Positions 16,204-25,382 are shown, numbered from the stretch's first letter. The stretch: DNA of 64,000 nt from Bifidobacterium sp. ESL0790 (GCF_029395435.1 NZ_CP113915.1:1798001-1862000), one strand, 5' to 3'. The notes: generated from the sequence alone by a model not told the origin. A program made the numbers and translations.

Positions 16204-17825
16204 GCTTGCATTCCCGTCCCTTGCGCTTGCTGATACTCGGCGTAACCAGAATTATGAGATAGAGCGGCGTCAATGTCCTGATTGCCCAGCGAGCCCAGCC
16301 AGGCGTACAAGTCGTCGTACAACCCGGGGTTCATCGCCAGGAACGGCAGCAGCTCGGGGTGCTTCGCCATCTCGAACTGGACGGCGAAATCCGTGGTCAC
16401 CTTGGCGTCGTTGGAATTGAGGCCCTCGACCTCGACGACCTGGGCCGGCTTGCTGAACTCGCCCTTGGAGACGCGCTCGAAAACCGAACCCGGTTCGAAG
16501 GCGGGCTCGAAGACGTTGGTGGCGTCGCTCTCGTCGCTGACGGCCGCCTGCGGGTCGGGGCGCATGAACCGGTTGCGCTCCCCTTGCTCGGCGGAGACCT
16601 GGCCGGCTTGCGCTCCGGCCGCTTCGGCGTACATCGGAGTGAAGATGCTCTGTTGCGAGTCCTGCTGGGCCGCGGCCCGGGCCACCGGCTGGTAGGTCGC
16701 GTTGACCGGGCCGACGTTCTGCCGCGGTTCCTGCGGCTGCTGAACCTGCTGCACAGGTTGCGGTTGCTGAGCTTGCTGCGGTTGCGCTTGTTGGGCGAAC
16801 GCGGTGGCACCCTGTTGCGCCGGAACGGCACCCTGCGCCGGTTGCGGTCGCGCGGCCTCCTCATGCCGTTGGGGCAAGGAGACCTGCGAACCGGCGGACG
16901 TGGCGGCACCTTGGCCTGGCGTCTGCGGCGTCTGCGGCGTTGAGACATTCGCCGAATCACCGGAATTGACGGGCACCTGGCCATTGGCAACGCCACCAGC
17001 CATACCCGGCTGCACGGTTTGCTGTGTCTGTGCTTCCTGCACCAGCGCGTCCTGGAAGAGATCGCGCGGCCTCACCGCGGCGCTGGCCTCCTTGGGTTTG
17101 ACGTCGAGGGCGATGCTGTCGACCACCTGCTGGCTCTCGGCCTTGTCCGGCCGCAAGGACGAATCCGCCGCGCCGGTAGCGTCAGCGGCGGCGTTCGGAG
17201 CCTTCCTATCATCACGTGTCTGAGCGGCGTTCGTCTGTGCCGTCGATGCCGCTTTGCCTTTGCCGGCCTTTTGATTGCCGCGCACGGCACCGGCCACGTC
17301 GGCGGCCTTGAACGCCATCGTCGGCTCTCCGGCGCGCAGGTTGAGGATGTCGTCGACCGACATCTCCGCCGCCTCGGGCTCACCATTGCCGCGCGAGGCC
17401 GCATAATCAAAGAGATCGGTGACGGGGTTGCCCTCCTCGTCCCGTCCTTCCTCCGAATCGGCCTCGACCTTGACGAAATCGACCGGCACGTCGCCGAACT
17501 GCATCCTCATCGGCGAGGTCTGCAATATGAAAGGCTTCTTGGGCGCGAGCCGGGTGAGGTTGCCGTCCTCGTCGAGCACGTAGGTGCCGTTGGTGGAGTT
17601 GCGGTCCTCGAGGGTGGCCTCGCCACTCGCCGAGACGCTGAACAGCGCGTGCCGCTTGGACATGGAGCGGGTGGAGTCGGCGATCTCGACACGCCGGTGC
17701 CCGTCGTCGGCCAAGGGCCTCAACGGATGACGACCGATCTCGACATCCTGGCCAGGCCCCACGCCGACCTGGACGCCGCCGTTGACCTTGATGACCCACC
17801 GCTCAGCGGTTCGTTGATCTGCCAC
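16200..17825 (-). CDS. FHA-domain protein with Gln/Pro-rich linker and C-terminal leucine-rich-variant segment
   Basis: The protein has about 541 residues from the GTG at 17825, which has AGGAGG 9 bases upstream; the open frame extends 21 codons further. The N-terminal FHA domain shows VEIGRHPLRPL, SMSKRHALFSVS and LEDRNSTNGTYVL, the phosphothreonine-binding Arg, Ser-x-x-His and Asn loop. A long disordered Gln/Ala/Pro-rich linker follows (to about residue 440). The C terminus reads HPELLPFLAMNPGLYDDLYA-WLGSLG, a motif of actinobacterial variant leucine-rich repeats. FHA domains bind phosphothreonine made by Ser/Thr kinases. The gene heads an operon with the degenerate helicase through an ATGA overlap. 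Confidence 0.83.
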   Translation of the reverse strand: MADQRTAERWVIKVNGGVQVGVGPGQDVEIGRHPLRPLADDGHRRVEIADSTRSMSKRHALFSVSASGEATLEDRNSTNGTYVLDEDGNLTRLAPKKPFILQTSPMRMQFGDVPVDFVKVEADSEEGRDEEGNPVTDLFDYAASRGNGEPEAAEMSVDDILNLRAGEPTMAFKAADVAGAVRGNQKAGKGKAASTAQTNAAQTRDDRKAPNAAADATGAADSSLRPDKAESQQVVDSIALDVKPKEASAAVRPRDLFQDALVQEAQTQQTVQPGMAGGVANGQVPVNSGDSANVSTPQTPQTPGQGAATSAGSQVSLPQRHEEAARPQPAQGAVPAQQGATAFAQQAQPQQAQQPQPVQQVQQPQEPRQNVGPVNATYQPVARAAAQQDSQQSIFTPMYAEAAGAQAGQVSAEQGERNRFMRPDPQAAVSDESDATNVFEPAFEPGSVFERVSKGEFSKPAQVVEVEGLNSNDAKVTTDFAVQFEMAKHPELLPFLAMNPGLYDDLYAWLGSLGNQDIDAALSHNSGYAEYQQAQGTGMQA

Positions 17826-18004
17826 TTTCACAGGCCTCCTGTAACCTAAACGCACTCTATTGCCATTCTGCCATGATTTCCAAGCCATCGCTGCGCAAAA
17901 CCATTACATTGACAACTTTTTCGCATGACGTCGCCAAGGCCATACGCTTGGGCGATGCCGCGGCCGAAACCTGGATGCGCTTCCACTGCCACAATACCCG
18001 CTAA

Positions 18005-18047
18005 AACGAACAAACCCCCGCTGCGGTAATCCGCATACGGGGGTTTG
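18005..18047 (-). terminator. Intrinsic terminator after rplL
   Basis: CAAACCCCCG and CGGGGGTTTG form a 10-bp stem with an inner TGCGG/CCGCA pair. On the minus strand the stem is followed by TTCGTTTTAG. It lies about 75 bases beyond the rplL stop. Confidence 0.85.
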
Positions 18048-18121
18048 CATTCGTTGGCTGAGGAATTCACCGGCGGCCGGCGGTTCGAAAAGCGTCGGCG
18101 ACGGCCCTCGGCCGAAAGGAA

Positions 18122-18505
18122 CTACTTGAGTTCGACGGTGGCGCCGGCCTCTTCGAGCTCGGACTTAGCCTTCTCGGCGTCGTCCTTCTTGACCTTCTCG
18201 AGGATGGTGGCGGGAGCGCCGTCAACCAGCTTCTTGGCGTCGGCGAGGCCCTGGCCGGTCAGGGTCTTGACGACCTTGATGACCTGGATCTTCTTGTCGC
18301 CGAAGGAGGAGAGGACCACGTCGAACTCGGTCTTCTCGTCCTCACCAGCGCCAGCGCCAGCGGCCGGAGCGGCGGCGACGGCGGCAACCGGGGCGGCGGC
18401 CTCGACGTCGAACTCGTCCTCGAACTTCTTGACGAACTCGGAGAGCTCAACCAGGGTCATTTCCTTGAACGCATCGAGAAGCTCGTCGCTTGAGAGCTTA
18501 GCCAT
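18122..18505 (-). CDS. rplL: 50S ribosomal protein L7/L12
   Basis: A 127-residue stalk protein starting [20 protein letters not shown]. It has the N-terminal dimerisation helices, an Ala/Gly hinge (about 38-55) and the C-terminal domain [21 protein letters not shown] with EVEKVKK-type elements. It recruits elongation GTPases to the ribosome. AAAGGAAG precedes the ATG. It follows rplJ by 117 bases in the usual rplJL operon. Confidence 0.97.
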   Translation of the reverse strand: MAKLSSDELLDAFKEMTLVELSEFVKKFEDEFDVEAAAPVAAVAAAPAAGAGAGEDEKTEFDVVLSSFGDKKIQVIKVVKTLTGQGLADAKKLVDGAPATILEKVKKDDAEKAKSELEEAGATVELK

Positions 18506-18622
18506 AATGGCTTCCTTTCAATCATGGTGGCGGTTTGATTGTTGGTTTTCCGTCACCGAAATCCTAATTTCTTATTTATTTATCAACTGCTCAACACCCA
18601 CACGGCCGAAGCCGCGAGGAAA

Positions 18623-19144
18623 TCAAGCGGCCTTTTCCTGCTTCTCGCGCAAAGCGTCGAACGTGCGCACGGCCTTGGTGGGCAGAGCGGCGAACGTGCG
18701 AGCGGCCTTGGCCATAGTGCCCTTGAGGTCGCCTGCCATCTTTGCGAGCAGGGTCTCGCGGGACTCGAGGCTCGCGAGCTTCATGAAGCCTTCGGCGTCG
18801 TACATGGTTCCGTCTGCGAAACCACCCTTGATGACGAGGGCCTTGTTTTTCTTGGCAAAGTCACGCAGGACCTTCGCAGCCTCGACGTAATCACCCTTCA
18901 CGAAGGTGATTGCGGAGGGGCCGGAGAGCGCTTCATCGAAGCCCTCGTACCCAGCCTCTTTGGCGGCGATGCGAGCGAGCGTGTTCTTAGCCACTGAGTA
19001 GGAAGTATCGCGGCCTAGCTTTTCGCGCAGATCGGAGATCTGCGGAACGGTAAGCCCGCGGTACTCGGTAAGGTAAACCGCGTCGGCATCACGGAATTGA
19101 TCCGTGAGCTCGGCGATCACCGCTTCCTTTTCGGGCCTTTTCAT
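18623..19144 (-). CDS. rplJ: 50S ribosomal protein L10
   Basis: A 173-residue stalk-base protein starting MKRPEKEAVIAELTDQFRDA, with the typical YRGLTVPQISDLREKLGRD and VAKNTLARIA segments. The C-terminal helix binds L7/L12 dimers. The start at 19144 has AGGAAGGAA upstream; the open frame extends further but that part is leader. L10 with L12 classically represses its own mRNA through the leader region. Confidence 0.96.
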   Translation of the reverse strand: MKRPEKEAVIAELTDQFRDADAVYLTEYRGLTVPQISDLREKLGRDTSYSVAKNTLARIAAKEAGYEGFDEALSGPSAITFVKGDYVEAAKVLRDFAKKNKALVIKGGFADGTMYDAEGFMKLASLESRETLLAKMAGDLKGTMAKAARTFAALPTKAVRTFDALREKQEKAA

Positions 19145-19290
19145 GGCGTTCCTTCCTGAGTCAACCATTGGCCAGGAAATCCGACGCGCCAAACGTCTCA
19201 AAGCACCATCTTGTATCGCTACAAAAAATGCCCTGCGCACAGGCAGAGCACCAACCACCGCTTTCGCGGCTCATGATATTCAACCTATGC
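19145..19290 (-). promoter_or_regulatory. rplJ leader with an attenuator hairpin (L10 leader type)
   Basis: Inside the 5' region of rplJ the minus strand reads GCTCTGC-CTGTGC-GCAGGGC followed by ATTTTTTG (19222-19250). This is an intrinsic terminator placed about 80-100 bases before the start codon. The following GTAGCGATACAAGATGG segment could form an alternative structure. Known L10(L12)4 leaders work this way; that this one does is inferred. Confidence 0.6.
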
Positions 19291-19397
19291 TGGCTTGGCG
19301 AACCAAACTTCGAGGGGCAAGCGCCCCTAACCAACAGTCTGTGGTTAACAAATGAAAGTATACGGATGCCGCCCGACCGCGCGACACGCCCAACCCC

Positions 19398-19511
19398 AAC
19401 CAGTGGCAAAAGCACCAAATCAGCCCCCAAATGGTGCTTTCCCCGCAATCTCACCGAGCACCAGTGGGAAAAGCATCTTTTTAGGCCGATTTTGATGCTT
19501 TTCCCACTGAG
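19398..19511. repeat. Two-unit dyad array, 61-bp period (array R4)
   Basis: Unit 1 pairs GTGGCAAAAGCACCA with TGGTGCTTTCCCC. Unit 2 pairs CAGTGGGAAAAGCATC with GATGCTTTTCCCACTG (16 bp perfect). Left arms are 61 bases apart (19401, 19462), and right arms are also 61 apart (19433, 19494). The CACC/GGTG to CATC/GATG change is compensatory. The array ends 26 bases beyond the pstB stop and lies upstream of the rplJ promoter region. Confidence 0.65.
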
Positions 19512-19536
19512 TTGGGGGGGGACAAGGAGGGCGGGG

Positions 19537-20316
19537 TCAGCCGAAACGGCCGGAGATGTAGCGCTCGGCCTCCTCATTTTGGGGGTTGTTGAACATCGTC
19601 GTCGTGTCGGCGAAATACTCGAGGTGGCCGGGCTTGCCGACGGCCTTGAGGTTGAAGAAGGCGGTGTAGTCGGCCACGCGGGCGGCCTGCTGCATGTTGT
19701 GGGTGACGATGACGATGGTGTAGTCGCGTTTGAGCTCGTTGATCAGATCCTCGACGGCGAGCGTGGAGATCGGGTCGAGGGCGGAGCATGGCTCGTCCAT
19801 CAGCAGGACGCTAGGATGCACGGCGACGGCGCGCGCGATGCACAGGCGCTGCTGCTGGCCGCCGGAAAGCCCGATGCCCGGACGATCGAGCCTGTCCTTG
19901 ACCTCGTTCCACAGGTTCGCGCCACGCAGGGCCCATTCCACCAGCTCGTCGGCGTCGGATTTGGAAATGTGCCGGTTGTTGAGACGGATGCCGGCCAAGA
20001 CGTTCTCGCGGATGGACATCGTGGGGAACGGATTGGCCTTCTGGAAGACCATGCCGACATCGCGGCGCACGGCCACCGGGTCGACGCCCTTGCCGTAGAG
20101 GTCCTTGCCGTCGAGCAGCACCTTGCCTTCGACGCGTGCGCCGGGCGTAATCTCGTGCATGCGGTCGAGCGTGCGTAGGACCGTTGATTTGCCGCATCCG
20201 GACGGGCCGATGAAGGCGGTGACCTTGTTGGCCTGGATATTGAGGTTGACGTCCTGGACGGCCAGGAAATCGCCGTAGTAGACGTTCAGATGCTCGACAT
20301 CGATGCGTTGGCCCAT
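19537..20316 (-). CDS. pstB: Phosphate ABC transporter ATP-binding protein PstB
   Basis: A 259-residue ABC ATPase starting [20 protein letters not shown]. Walker A is GPSGCGKST (about 33-41), the signature is [14 protein letters not shown] and Walker B is [14 protein letters not shown]. The length and [20 protein letters not shown] are typical of PstB. It powers high-affinity phosphate import with PstSCA. It follows pstA after 148 bases without a visible terminator. A dyad array, not a canonical terminator, follows its stop. Confidence 0.96.
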   Translation of the reverse strand: MGQRIDVEHLNVYYGDFLAVQDVNLNIQANKVTAFIGPSGCGKSTVLRTLDRMHEITPGARVEGKVLLDGKDLYGKGVDPVAVRRDVGMVFQKANPFPTMSIRENVLAGIRLNNRHISKSDADELVEWALRGANLWNEVKDRLDRPGIGLSGGQQQRLCIARAVAVHPSVLLMDEPCSALDPISTLAVEDLINELKRDYTIVIVTHNMQQAARVADYTAFFNLKAVGKPGHLEYFADTTTMFNNPQNEEAERYISGRFG

Positions 20317-20464
20317 GATGACCTGCTTTCTGGTGATGAGACGTTGAAATATAAAGGATCTAATACATTAATCGGATAACTGCAACAAACGGAATTATTA
20401 CGTGGCGAACGTCTGCCGAAACGCGACCACAAGGCACGGAGACGAAACGAAAGCGAGCACACCA

Positions 20465-21628
20465 TCACCGCTCCTTGACGCTGAAAAGGCGCTGGACGAG
20501 GCGGCCGGCCAGGTTGAGCAGCAGCACCAGCACGATGAGCACGAGCGCGGCGGCCCACGAGCGCTCGGCGGGGATGGAGGCGACGCAGCCCGAGCCGGCG
20601 GACGGCAGGCAGGTCACCGACATCTTGCTGAACTCCTGGTAGACGTAGACGGGCAACGTGGTCATCTGGCCGCTGAAGAGGTTCCAGTTGGTGGTGGCGA
20701 TGAACCCGGCGGTCATCAGCAGCGGCGCGGTCTCGCCGATCACACGGGCGATGGCGAGGATCACGCCCGAGACGATGCCGGGCAACGCGGTGCGCAGGAC
20801 GACGCGGACGATGGTGCGCTGCTTGGTGACACCGAGCGCGTAGGCCGCCTCGCGCAGGTCGCCGGGCACGACCTTGAGCATCTCGACGCTGGAGTTGACA
20901 ACGGTGGGGATCATCAGCAGCGACAGGGCCACCGAGCCCTCGAAGCCGTTGGAGACGCCCGGGCCGGCGATGATGGCGAAGAGGGAGAAGGCGAAGAGGC
21001 CGGCGACGATTGAGGGCACGCCGCTCATCACGTTGACCAGCATCGCCACGGCCTTGGGGAACCAGCCGCCGCGCGCGTATTCGACCAGGTAGACCGCGCA
21101 CATAAGACCCACGGGCACGGAGATGAGCATGGCGCCGAGCGTCACCTCGAGGGTACCGATGATGGCGTGCTCGATGCCGCCGTAGCCGCCGGAGGGCGTG
21201 GGTTTGCCGCCGATCACGCCCGACATGTTGTAGGTCAGGAAGTTGAGGTTGAGCCGGCCGACGCCGCGCGAGAGAGTGGTCCAAAGCAGCGAGGCGAGCG
21301 GGATCATCGCCACCACGAAGGCCAGGGCGATCAGCACGGTCATCGCCACGTTGACACGCTTGCGGCGGCGAATCAGGGCGGGCGAGGGCTGGAACTTGCT
21401 GAAATCGGGGATGTGCGGCTTGCGGTCGGGCTGCTCGGAGACGGAAGTGGAGGCGGAGGCGGTCACGGAAGTGGAGGAAGTATCGGAAATGCCGGAACTG
21501 TTGGAAGTACGGGAAATATCAGAAGCGGAGGAAACGCTGAAGGCATCGGAAACGTCGCGCGCAATCTCGTCGTTCGTCTCGTTCATCGCGTCTGTTTCGT
21601 GCATCTTGGTCCCAGTCGTCTTGCTCAT
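20465..21628 (-). CDS. pstA: Phosphate ABC transporter permease PstA
   Basis: A 387-residue permease with about six membrane segments. The binding-protein-dependent loop LREAAYALGVTKQRTIVRVV is visible near residue 290. The first ~85 residues are an unusual cytoplasmic extension rich in Ser, Thr and Asp (VSSASDISRTSNSSGISDTS), not found in compact PstA proteins. The ATG at 21628 overlaps the pstC stop as ATGA, so translation is coupled. It forms the membrane channel with PstC. Confidence 0.94.
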   Translation of the reverse strand: MSKTTGTKMHETDAMNETNDEIARDVSDAFSVSSASDISRTSNSSGISDTSSTSVTASASTSVSEQPDRKPHIPDFSKFQPSPALIRRRKRVNVAMTVLIALAFVVAMIPLASLLWTTLSRGVGRLNLNFLTYNMSGVIGGKPTPSGGYGGIEHAIIGTLEVTLGAMLISVPVGLMCAVYLVEYARGGWFPKAVAMLVNVMSGVPSIVAGLFAFSLFAIIAGPGVSNGFEGSVALSLLMIPTVVNSSVEMLKVVPGDLREAAYALGVTKQRTIVRVVLRTALPGIVSGVILAIARVIGETAPLLMTAGFIATTNWNLFSGQMTTLPVYVYQEFSKMSVTCLPSAGSGCVASIPAERSWAAALVLIVLVLLLNLAGRLVQRLFSVKER

Positions 21629-22602
21629 TTCGCGGTGATCCTTCTCGCCGCCAGATTGACCACGAAGGTGATGACGAAGAGCACCAGCCCGGTGGCGATG
21701 AGCGCGGAGACGCCCATCGAGTTCGCCTCGGGGTATTGCGCGGCGATGTTGGCGGCGATGGTCTGGCTTTTGGAGGCCTGCAGGATATGCCAGGAATAGG
21801 TGAGGCCCGGCGAGAGGATCATCATCACGGCCATGGTCTCCCCCAGCGCTCGGCCCAGGGCGAGCATGGAGGCCGAGACGATCCCGGACTTGGCGAAGGG
21901 CAGCACCGCCAGACGTATCATCTCCCACTTGGTGGCCCCGAGCGCGAGCGCCGCCTCCTCGTTGAGCCGGGGGGCCTGGGCGAAGAGGTCGCGGGTCATC
22001 GAGGTGATGATAGGCATGATCATGACGGCCAGCACCACGGCCACGCTGGCGACGGTGCGCGGCGGGTTGGCTGCCGGGCCCGCGAACAGCGGTATCCAAC
22101 CGAGATAGCGCGAGACGGCGTCCCAGAAAGGATGCATGGCCGGCACGAGCACCAGCCCGCCCCACAGGCCGTAGATCACCGAGGGGATGGCGGCGAGCAG
22201 GTCGACGGCGTAGTTGAGCGGCGTGGCCAGCCTGCGGGGCGCGTAGAAGGTGATGAACAGGGCGACGCCGACGGCGACAAAAAAGGCGATCAGCAGCGCC
22301 AACGCCGCGATCACCACAGTGCCGAAGACCAAAGGCCCCACGTATTGCCAGAAGCCGTGCGCCTTGCCACCGCTCAGCGATTCGAAGACGGCCTTGGATT
22401 GGGAGCCGGGCAGCGCGAAAATAGGCCAGGCGCGCGCCACAAGGAAGAGCACCACGGCCCCGAGCACCACGAGGATGGAGATGCCGCAGGCCAGGGCGAC
22501 GCCGTGGAAAATGGCGTCGGCCCGGTAGGCGTGCCGGGGAGCGGCGAGGGCCACGTCTTCTGCCTGTTGCCGCTGTTGTCGGTCGGGAGGATTCGTGGTC
22601 AT
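21625..22602 (-). CDS. pstC: Phosphate ABC transporter permease PstC
   Basis: A 325-residue permease starting MTTNPPDRQQRQQAEDVALA. It has six predicted membrane helices and the coupling-loop motif LNEEAALALGATKWEMIRLA. SVIYGLWGGLVLVPAMHP is typical of PstC. It begins 5 bases after pstS and overlaps pstA. It pairs with PstA in the inner part of the phosphate importer. Confidence 0.95.
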   Translation of the reverse strand: MTTNPPDRQQRQQAEDVALAAPRHAYRADAIFHGVALACGISILVVLGAVVLFLVARAWPIFALPGSQSKAVFESLSGGKAHGFWQYVGPLVFGTVVIAALALLIAFFVAVGVALFITFYAPRRLATPLNYAVDLLAAIPSVIYGLWGGLVLVPAMHPFWDAVSRYLGWIPLFAGPAANPPRTVASVAVVLAVMIMPIITSMTRDLFAQAPRLNEEAALALGATKWEMIRLAVLPFAKSGIVSASMLALGRALGETMAVMMILSPGLTYSWHILQASKSQTIAANIAAQYPEANSMGVSALIATGLVLFVITFVVNLAARRITAK

Positions 22603-22607
22603 CGCTT

Positions 22608-23744
22608 TCAGTCCTTCGCTTGTATGGTCGCGATGGATTTCGCGGCTTTCTGCGCCAGCTCGCCGCCCATGGAGGCGGAGCCGGTGTTGTCGGCCGCGGT
22701 CTTCTGGCCATTGGAGCTGACCAGATAGCTCAGCCACGAGTTGACGAACCGACCGGTTGGGGCGTCCTTGTAGGCCGGGCAGGCCACGGCGTAGGAGACG
22801 GAGACGAGCGGGTAGGCGCCCTTGGCCTGCGTCTGGTAGTCCACGTCGACGACCACCCGCTTGCTGCCCTTGGGCATCTGGCGCACGGGCGATGAGTTGA
22901 CCACGGCCGAGGCCGCCTCGGGGGTGTAGGCCACATAGTCGGAGCCGACCTTGACGCTCACGGTGCCGAGGTTGCCGGCCTTCGCGGCGTCGGCGTACCC
23001 GATGGTGCCGTTGGCCTGGGCGATGCTGCTGATCACGCCGTCGGTACCCTTGGCCGCCTGCCCCACGTCGTTGGGCCAGTTCTCCTGCGGATCGTGCTGC
23101 CAGTCGTCGGGGGCCGTGGATTTGAGGTAATCGGTGAAGTTCTTGGTGGTGCCGGATTTGTCGGAACGGTGCACGATGGTGATCGCCTCGTTGGGCAGGT
23201 TGACCTTGGGGTTCTGCTCCTTGATCTCCTCGTCGTTCCAGTTGGTGATCTTGCCGTCGAATATCTTGGCTATCGTCGCGGCGTCCATGTTGAGGTGCTT
23301 GTCGGTGCCCGAGATGCCCTTGAGATTGAACATCACGGCGATCGGCGAGATGTAGACCGGCACGTCGAAGGCGGTGCCGGAGGCGCAGATGGACTGCGAT
23401 TGCGCGACCTGCTGGTCGTCGAGCGGGGCGTCGGTGCCGGCCCACGCGATGGCGCCGGTGAGGAAGGTGCTCACGCCCGCGCCCGAGCCCGAGGGGTTGT
23501 AGGCGATCTTGACGTTGCGGTTCCTGCTTTGGTAGGTGGCGATCCACGCCTCGACGGCGCTCTGTTGGGAGGAGGCACCGGCCCCGTGGAATTCGCCGGA
23601 GATCTTCGAGCCGTGCGAGCTCGGCGCGTTGGACGAATCGACCGGGCCCACGTTGTCGCCACAGGCGGCGAGCCCGACGCTCATTGCCAGAACGGACACG
23701 AGTGCCGTCAGGCGCGTTGCAAAATGAAACTTGGTGTTGTTCAT
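22608..23744 (-). CDS. pstS: Phosphate-binding lipoprotein PstS
   Basis: A 378-residue lipoprotein. The signal peptide is about residues 1-27 with lipobox GLAAC, so Cys28 should be lipidated and anchored to the membrane. The mature part has GAGASSQQSAVEAW, YNPSGSGAGVSTFLTGAIAW, GTDAPL and HRSDKSGTTKNFTDYL, the phosphate-contacting elements of the family. It is the first gene of pstSCAB. A set of CGACCAAA direct repeats lies 80-250 bases upstream; whether they are Pho-type sites is unknown. Confidence 0.96.
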   Translation of the reverse strand: MNNTKFHFATRLTALVSVLAMSVGLAACGDNVGPVDSSNAPSSHGSKISGEFHGAGASSQQSAVEAWIATYQSRNRNVKIAYNPSGSGAGVSTFLTGAIAWAGTDAPLDDQQVAQSQSICASGTAFDVPVYISPIAVMFNLKGISGTDKHLNMDAATIAKIFDGKITNWNDEEIKEQNPKVNLPNEAITIVHRSDKSGTTKNFTDYLKSTAPDDWQHDPQENWPNDVGQAAKGTDGVISSIAQANGTIGYADAAKAGNLGTVSVKVGSDYVAYTPEAASAVVNSSPVRQMPKGSKRVVVDVDYQTQAKGAYPLVSVSYAVACPAYKDAPTGRFVNSWLSYLVSSNGQKTAADNTGSASMGGELAQKAAKSIATIQAKD

Positions 23745-24125
23745 CGCTTCTTATTGTGACATAGACCTACGAACGAATAATTATGGATTTGGACGTTGCC
23801 TTCGTCTGCCGGACCGTACCATCGCCGACCTTTTGGGTTATTCGTCTCCGACCAAATTTGTATTACAAAACGGCTTTTCGAGACAAGCCGGGCTTCCCCG
23901 CTCCCCCGAGGCGACACGCTTTGCGGAATCAGTCGACACGCCGTCAGCGACCAAACCTCACGATGTGCAGCGACCAAATGACATTCGTATTACCGACCAA
24001 AACATGGAGTGAGACACTCGGCGATACGGACGAGACGATTGACATTCTTCGTTGGGCGAACAGTTCGGCGGCCCCTCCGGTCGATTCTTCTGGCCGCCTC
24101 GCCATTCCCCGTTCAGTCGAATCGC
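23745..24125. other. pstS upstream region with CGACCAAA direct repeats
   Basis: This 381-base gap has no supportable gene. CGACCAAA occurs at about 23849, 23948, 23970 and 23993, and a variant CGACCTTT at 23825. Neighbouring copies are 22-24 bases apart, roughly two helical turns. A GC-rich hairpin (GGCGGCC at 24067, GGCCGCC at 24092) lies just beyond the mvaA stop and might act as its terminator, although no T-run follows. Confidence 0.4.
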
Positions 24126-25382
24126 TCAGTCCGGCCGTATATCAGACAAGACGTCCTTGGCCGCACGAAGGCTGGCATGCGCAGGGTCGGCGCGCAGGGC
24201 GGCGACGACGGCATCGAGTTCATCGGGCCTGGCCCCGGCCGAGATCGCGAGGCTTTTGAATTGCAGGTTCATATGGCCGGCCTGGATGCCCTTGGTGACC
24301 AGCGCGCGCATCGCCGAAAGGTTGGAGGCCAGGCCGACGCTGGCGACAATCGCCATAAGGCGCTCCGCGCTGGGATGACGCAGGATCTTGAGCACGACCT
24401 TGGCGGCCGGCAGCACCGACATCGCCCCGCCGACGGAGCCCAAGGGCAGCGGAATATCAATCGAGCCGACAAGCTGGCCCGCGGCCTCGTCGAGACTCCA
24501 GCGGGTCCACGTTCTGCGGCTTTCGTCGAGGTCGGCGTAGGCAGCGGCGTTGACGTTGCGGGTGTCGTTGCCCGTGGCCAAGACCACGGCGTTGATGCCG
24601 TTCATGATGCCCTTGTTGTGCGTGGCGGCGCGCAGCGGCGAGACCTCGGCGAACCGGGCCGCCTCCACGACGCGCTCGGCCACGAGGCGACCATCCATAT
24701 TGCCGGTCGCGAGATTGTCGACATCGATACGGGCCTCGCTGCGAGCGCGCTGAACGTCGGCCTTGTTCGACAGGATAGCCATCAACAGGTCGAGCTCGGG
24801 CAGTTCCCGCTTGCAATAACCGGCGACCGCCTCGGCGATGGTGTTGACCACATTGGCACCCATCGCGTCGCCCGGGTCGATCAGAAGGTCGATTTCGGCG
24901 AAACCATCGCCCCTATGCGTGCTGATGGAACGCAGACCGCCGCCGTGGGTCTCGAGCGAGGGATGCGCGTCGTGGGCGACCTGGCGCAACCGGACGTCAT
25001 GCTCGTCCACAAACCCTTGCAGATCAAGGCTTTCTGGGACATTCGCGAAGACGACCTGCGCCACGATTCCCCGGCGTTCAACGGAAGTGTGGAACCCACC
25101 ACTGGCGGCGACACGTTGGGCCGCGTTGCCGGCGGCGGCGATCACCGAGGGCTCTTCCACGGCCATCGGCACCAGGTAGCGCTCGCCGTCGATGAGGAAA
25201 TGCTCGGCCAGCCCCAGCGGCACAGGGAACGCGCCGATATGGTTCTCGACCATGTTGGAGGCGATGTCGCCAGGCAGGGCGGCGCAATCGGCCAGGACGG
25301 CCATGTCGCCTTCGTCCAGCACACCTTGCGAACGCAGCTGCGAGAGCCGTTGCGCGGTGGTCAACTCATAGAATTTCGTCAT
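24126..25382 (-). CDS. mvaA: Hydroxymethylglutaryl-CoA reductase, degradative type (class II)
   Basis: A 418-residue enzyme starting MTKFYELTTAQRLSQLRSQG. Class II HMG-CoA reductase motifs are ENHIGAFPVPLGLAEHF, GDAMGANVVNTIAEAVAGY, ATHNKGIMNGINAVVLATGN and PLGSVGGAMSVLP. The histidine near the C terminus (AGHMNLQFKSLAI) is the catalytic one. In bifidobacteria this enzyme makes mevalonate for isoprenoids. The ATG overlaps the upstream thiolase stop (ATGA), so the two are co-translated. HMG-CoA synthase is not in the window. Confidence 0.94.
   Translation of the reverse strand: MTKFYELTTAQRLSQLRSQGVLDEGDMAVLADCAALPGDIASNMVENHIGAFPVPLGLAEHFLIDGERYLVPMAVEEPSVIAAAGNAAQRVAASGGFHTSVERRGIVAQVVFANVPESLDLQGFVDEHDVRLRQVAHDAHPSLETHGGGLRSISTHRGDGFAEIDLLIDPGDAMGANVVNTIAEAVAGYCKRELPELDLLMAILSNKADVQRARSEARIDVDNLATGNMDGRLVAERVVEAARFAEVSPLRAATHNKGIMNGINAVVLATGNDTRNVNAAAYADLDESRRTWTRWSLDEAAGQLVGSIDIPLPLGSVGGAMSVLPAAKVVLKILRHPSAERLMAIVASVGLASNLSAMRALVTKGIQAGHMNLQFKSLAISAGARPDELDAVVAALRADPAHASLRAAKDVLSDIRPD

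Noticed and set aside
12724..16233. 1169-codon open frame opposite the helicase-like gene
   Set aside because: It is a GC-rich antisense shadow with Gly/His/Asp composition and no recognisable domain; the minus-strand gene has overlapping operon partners and ribosome-binding sites.
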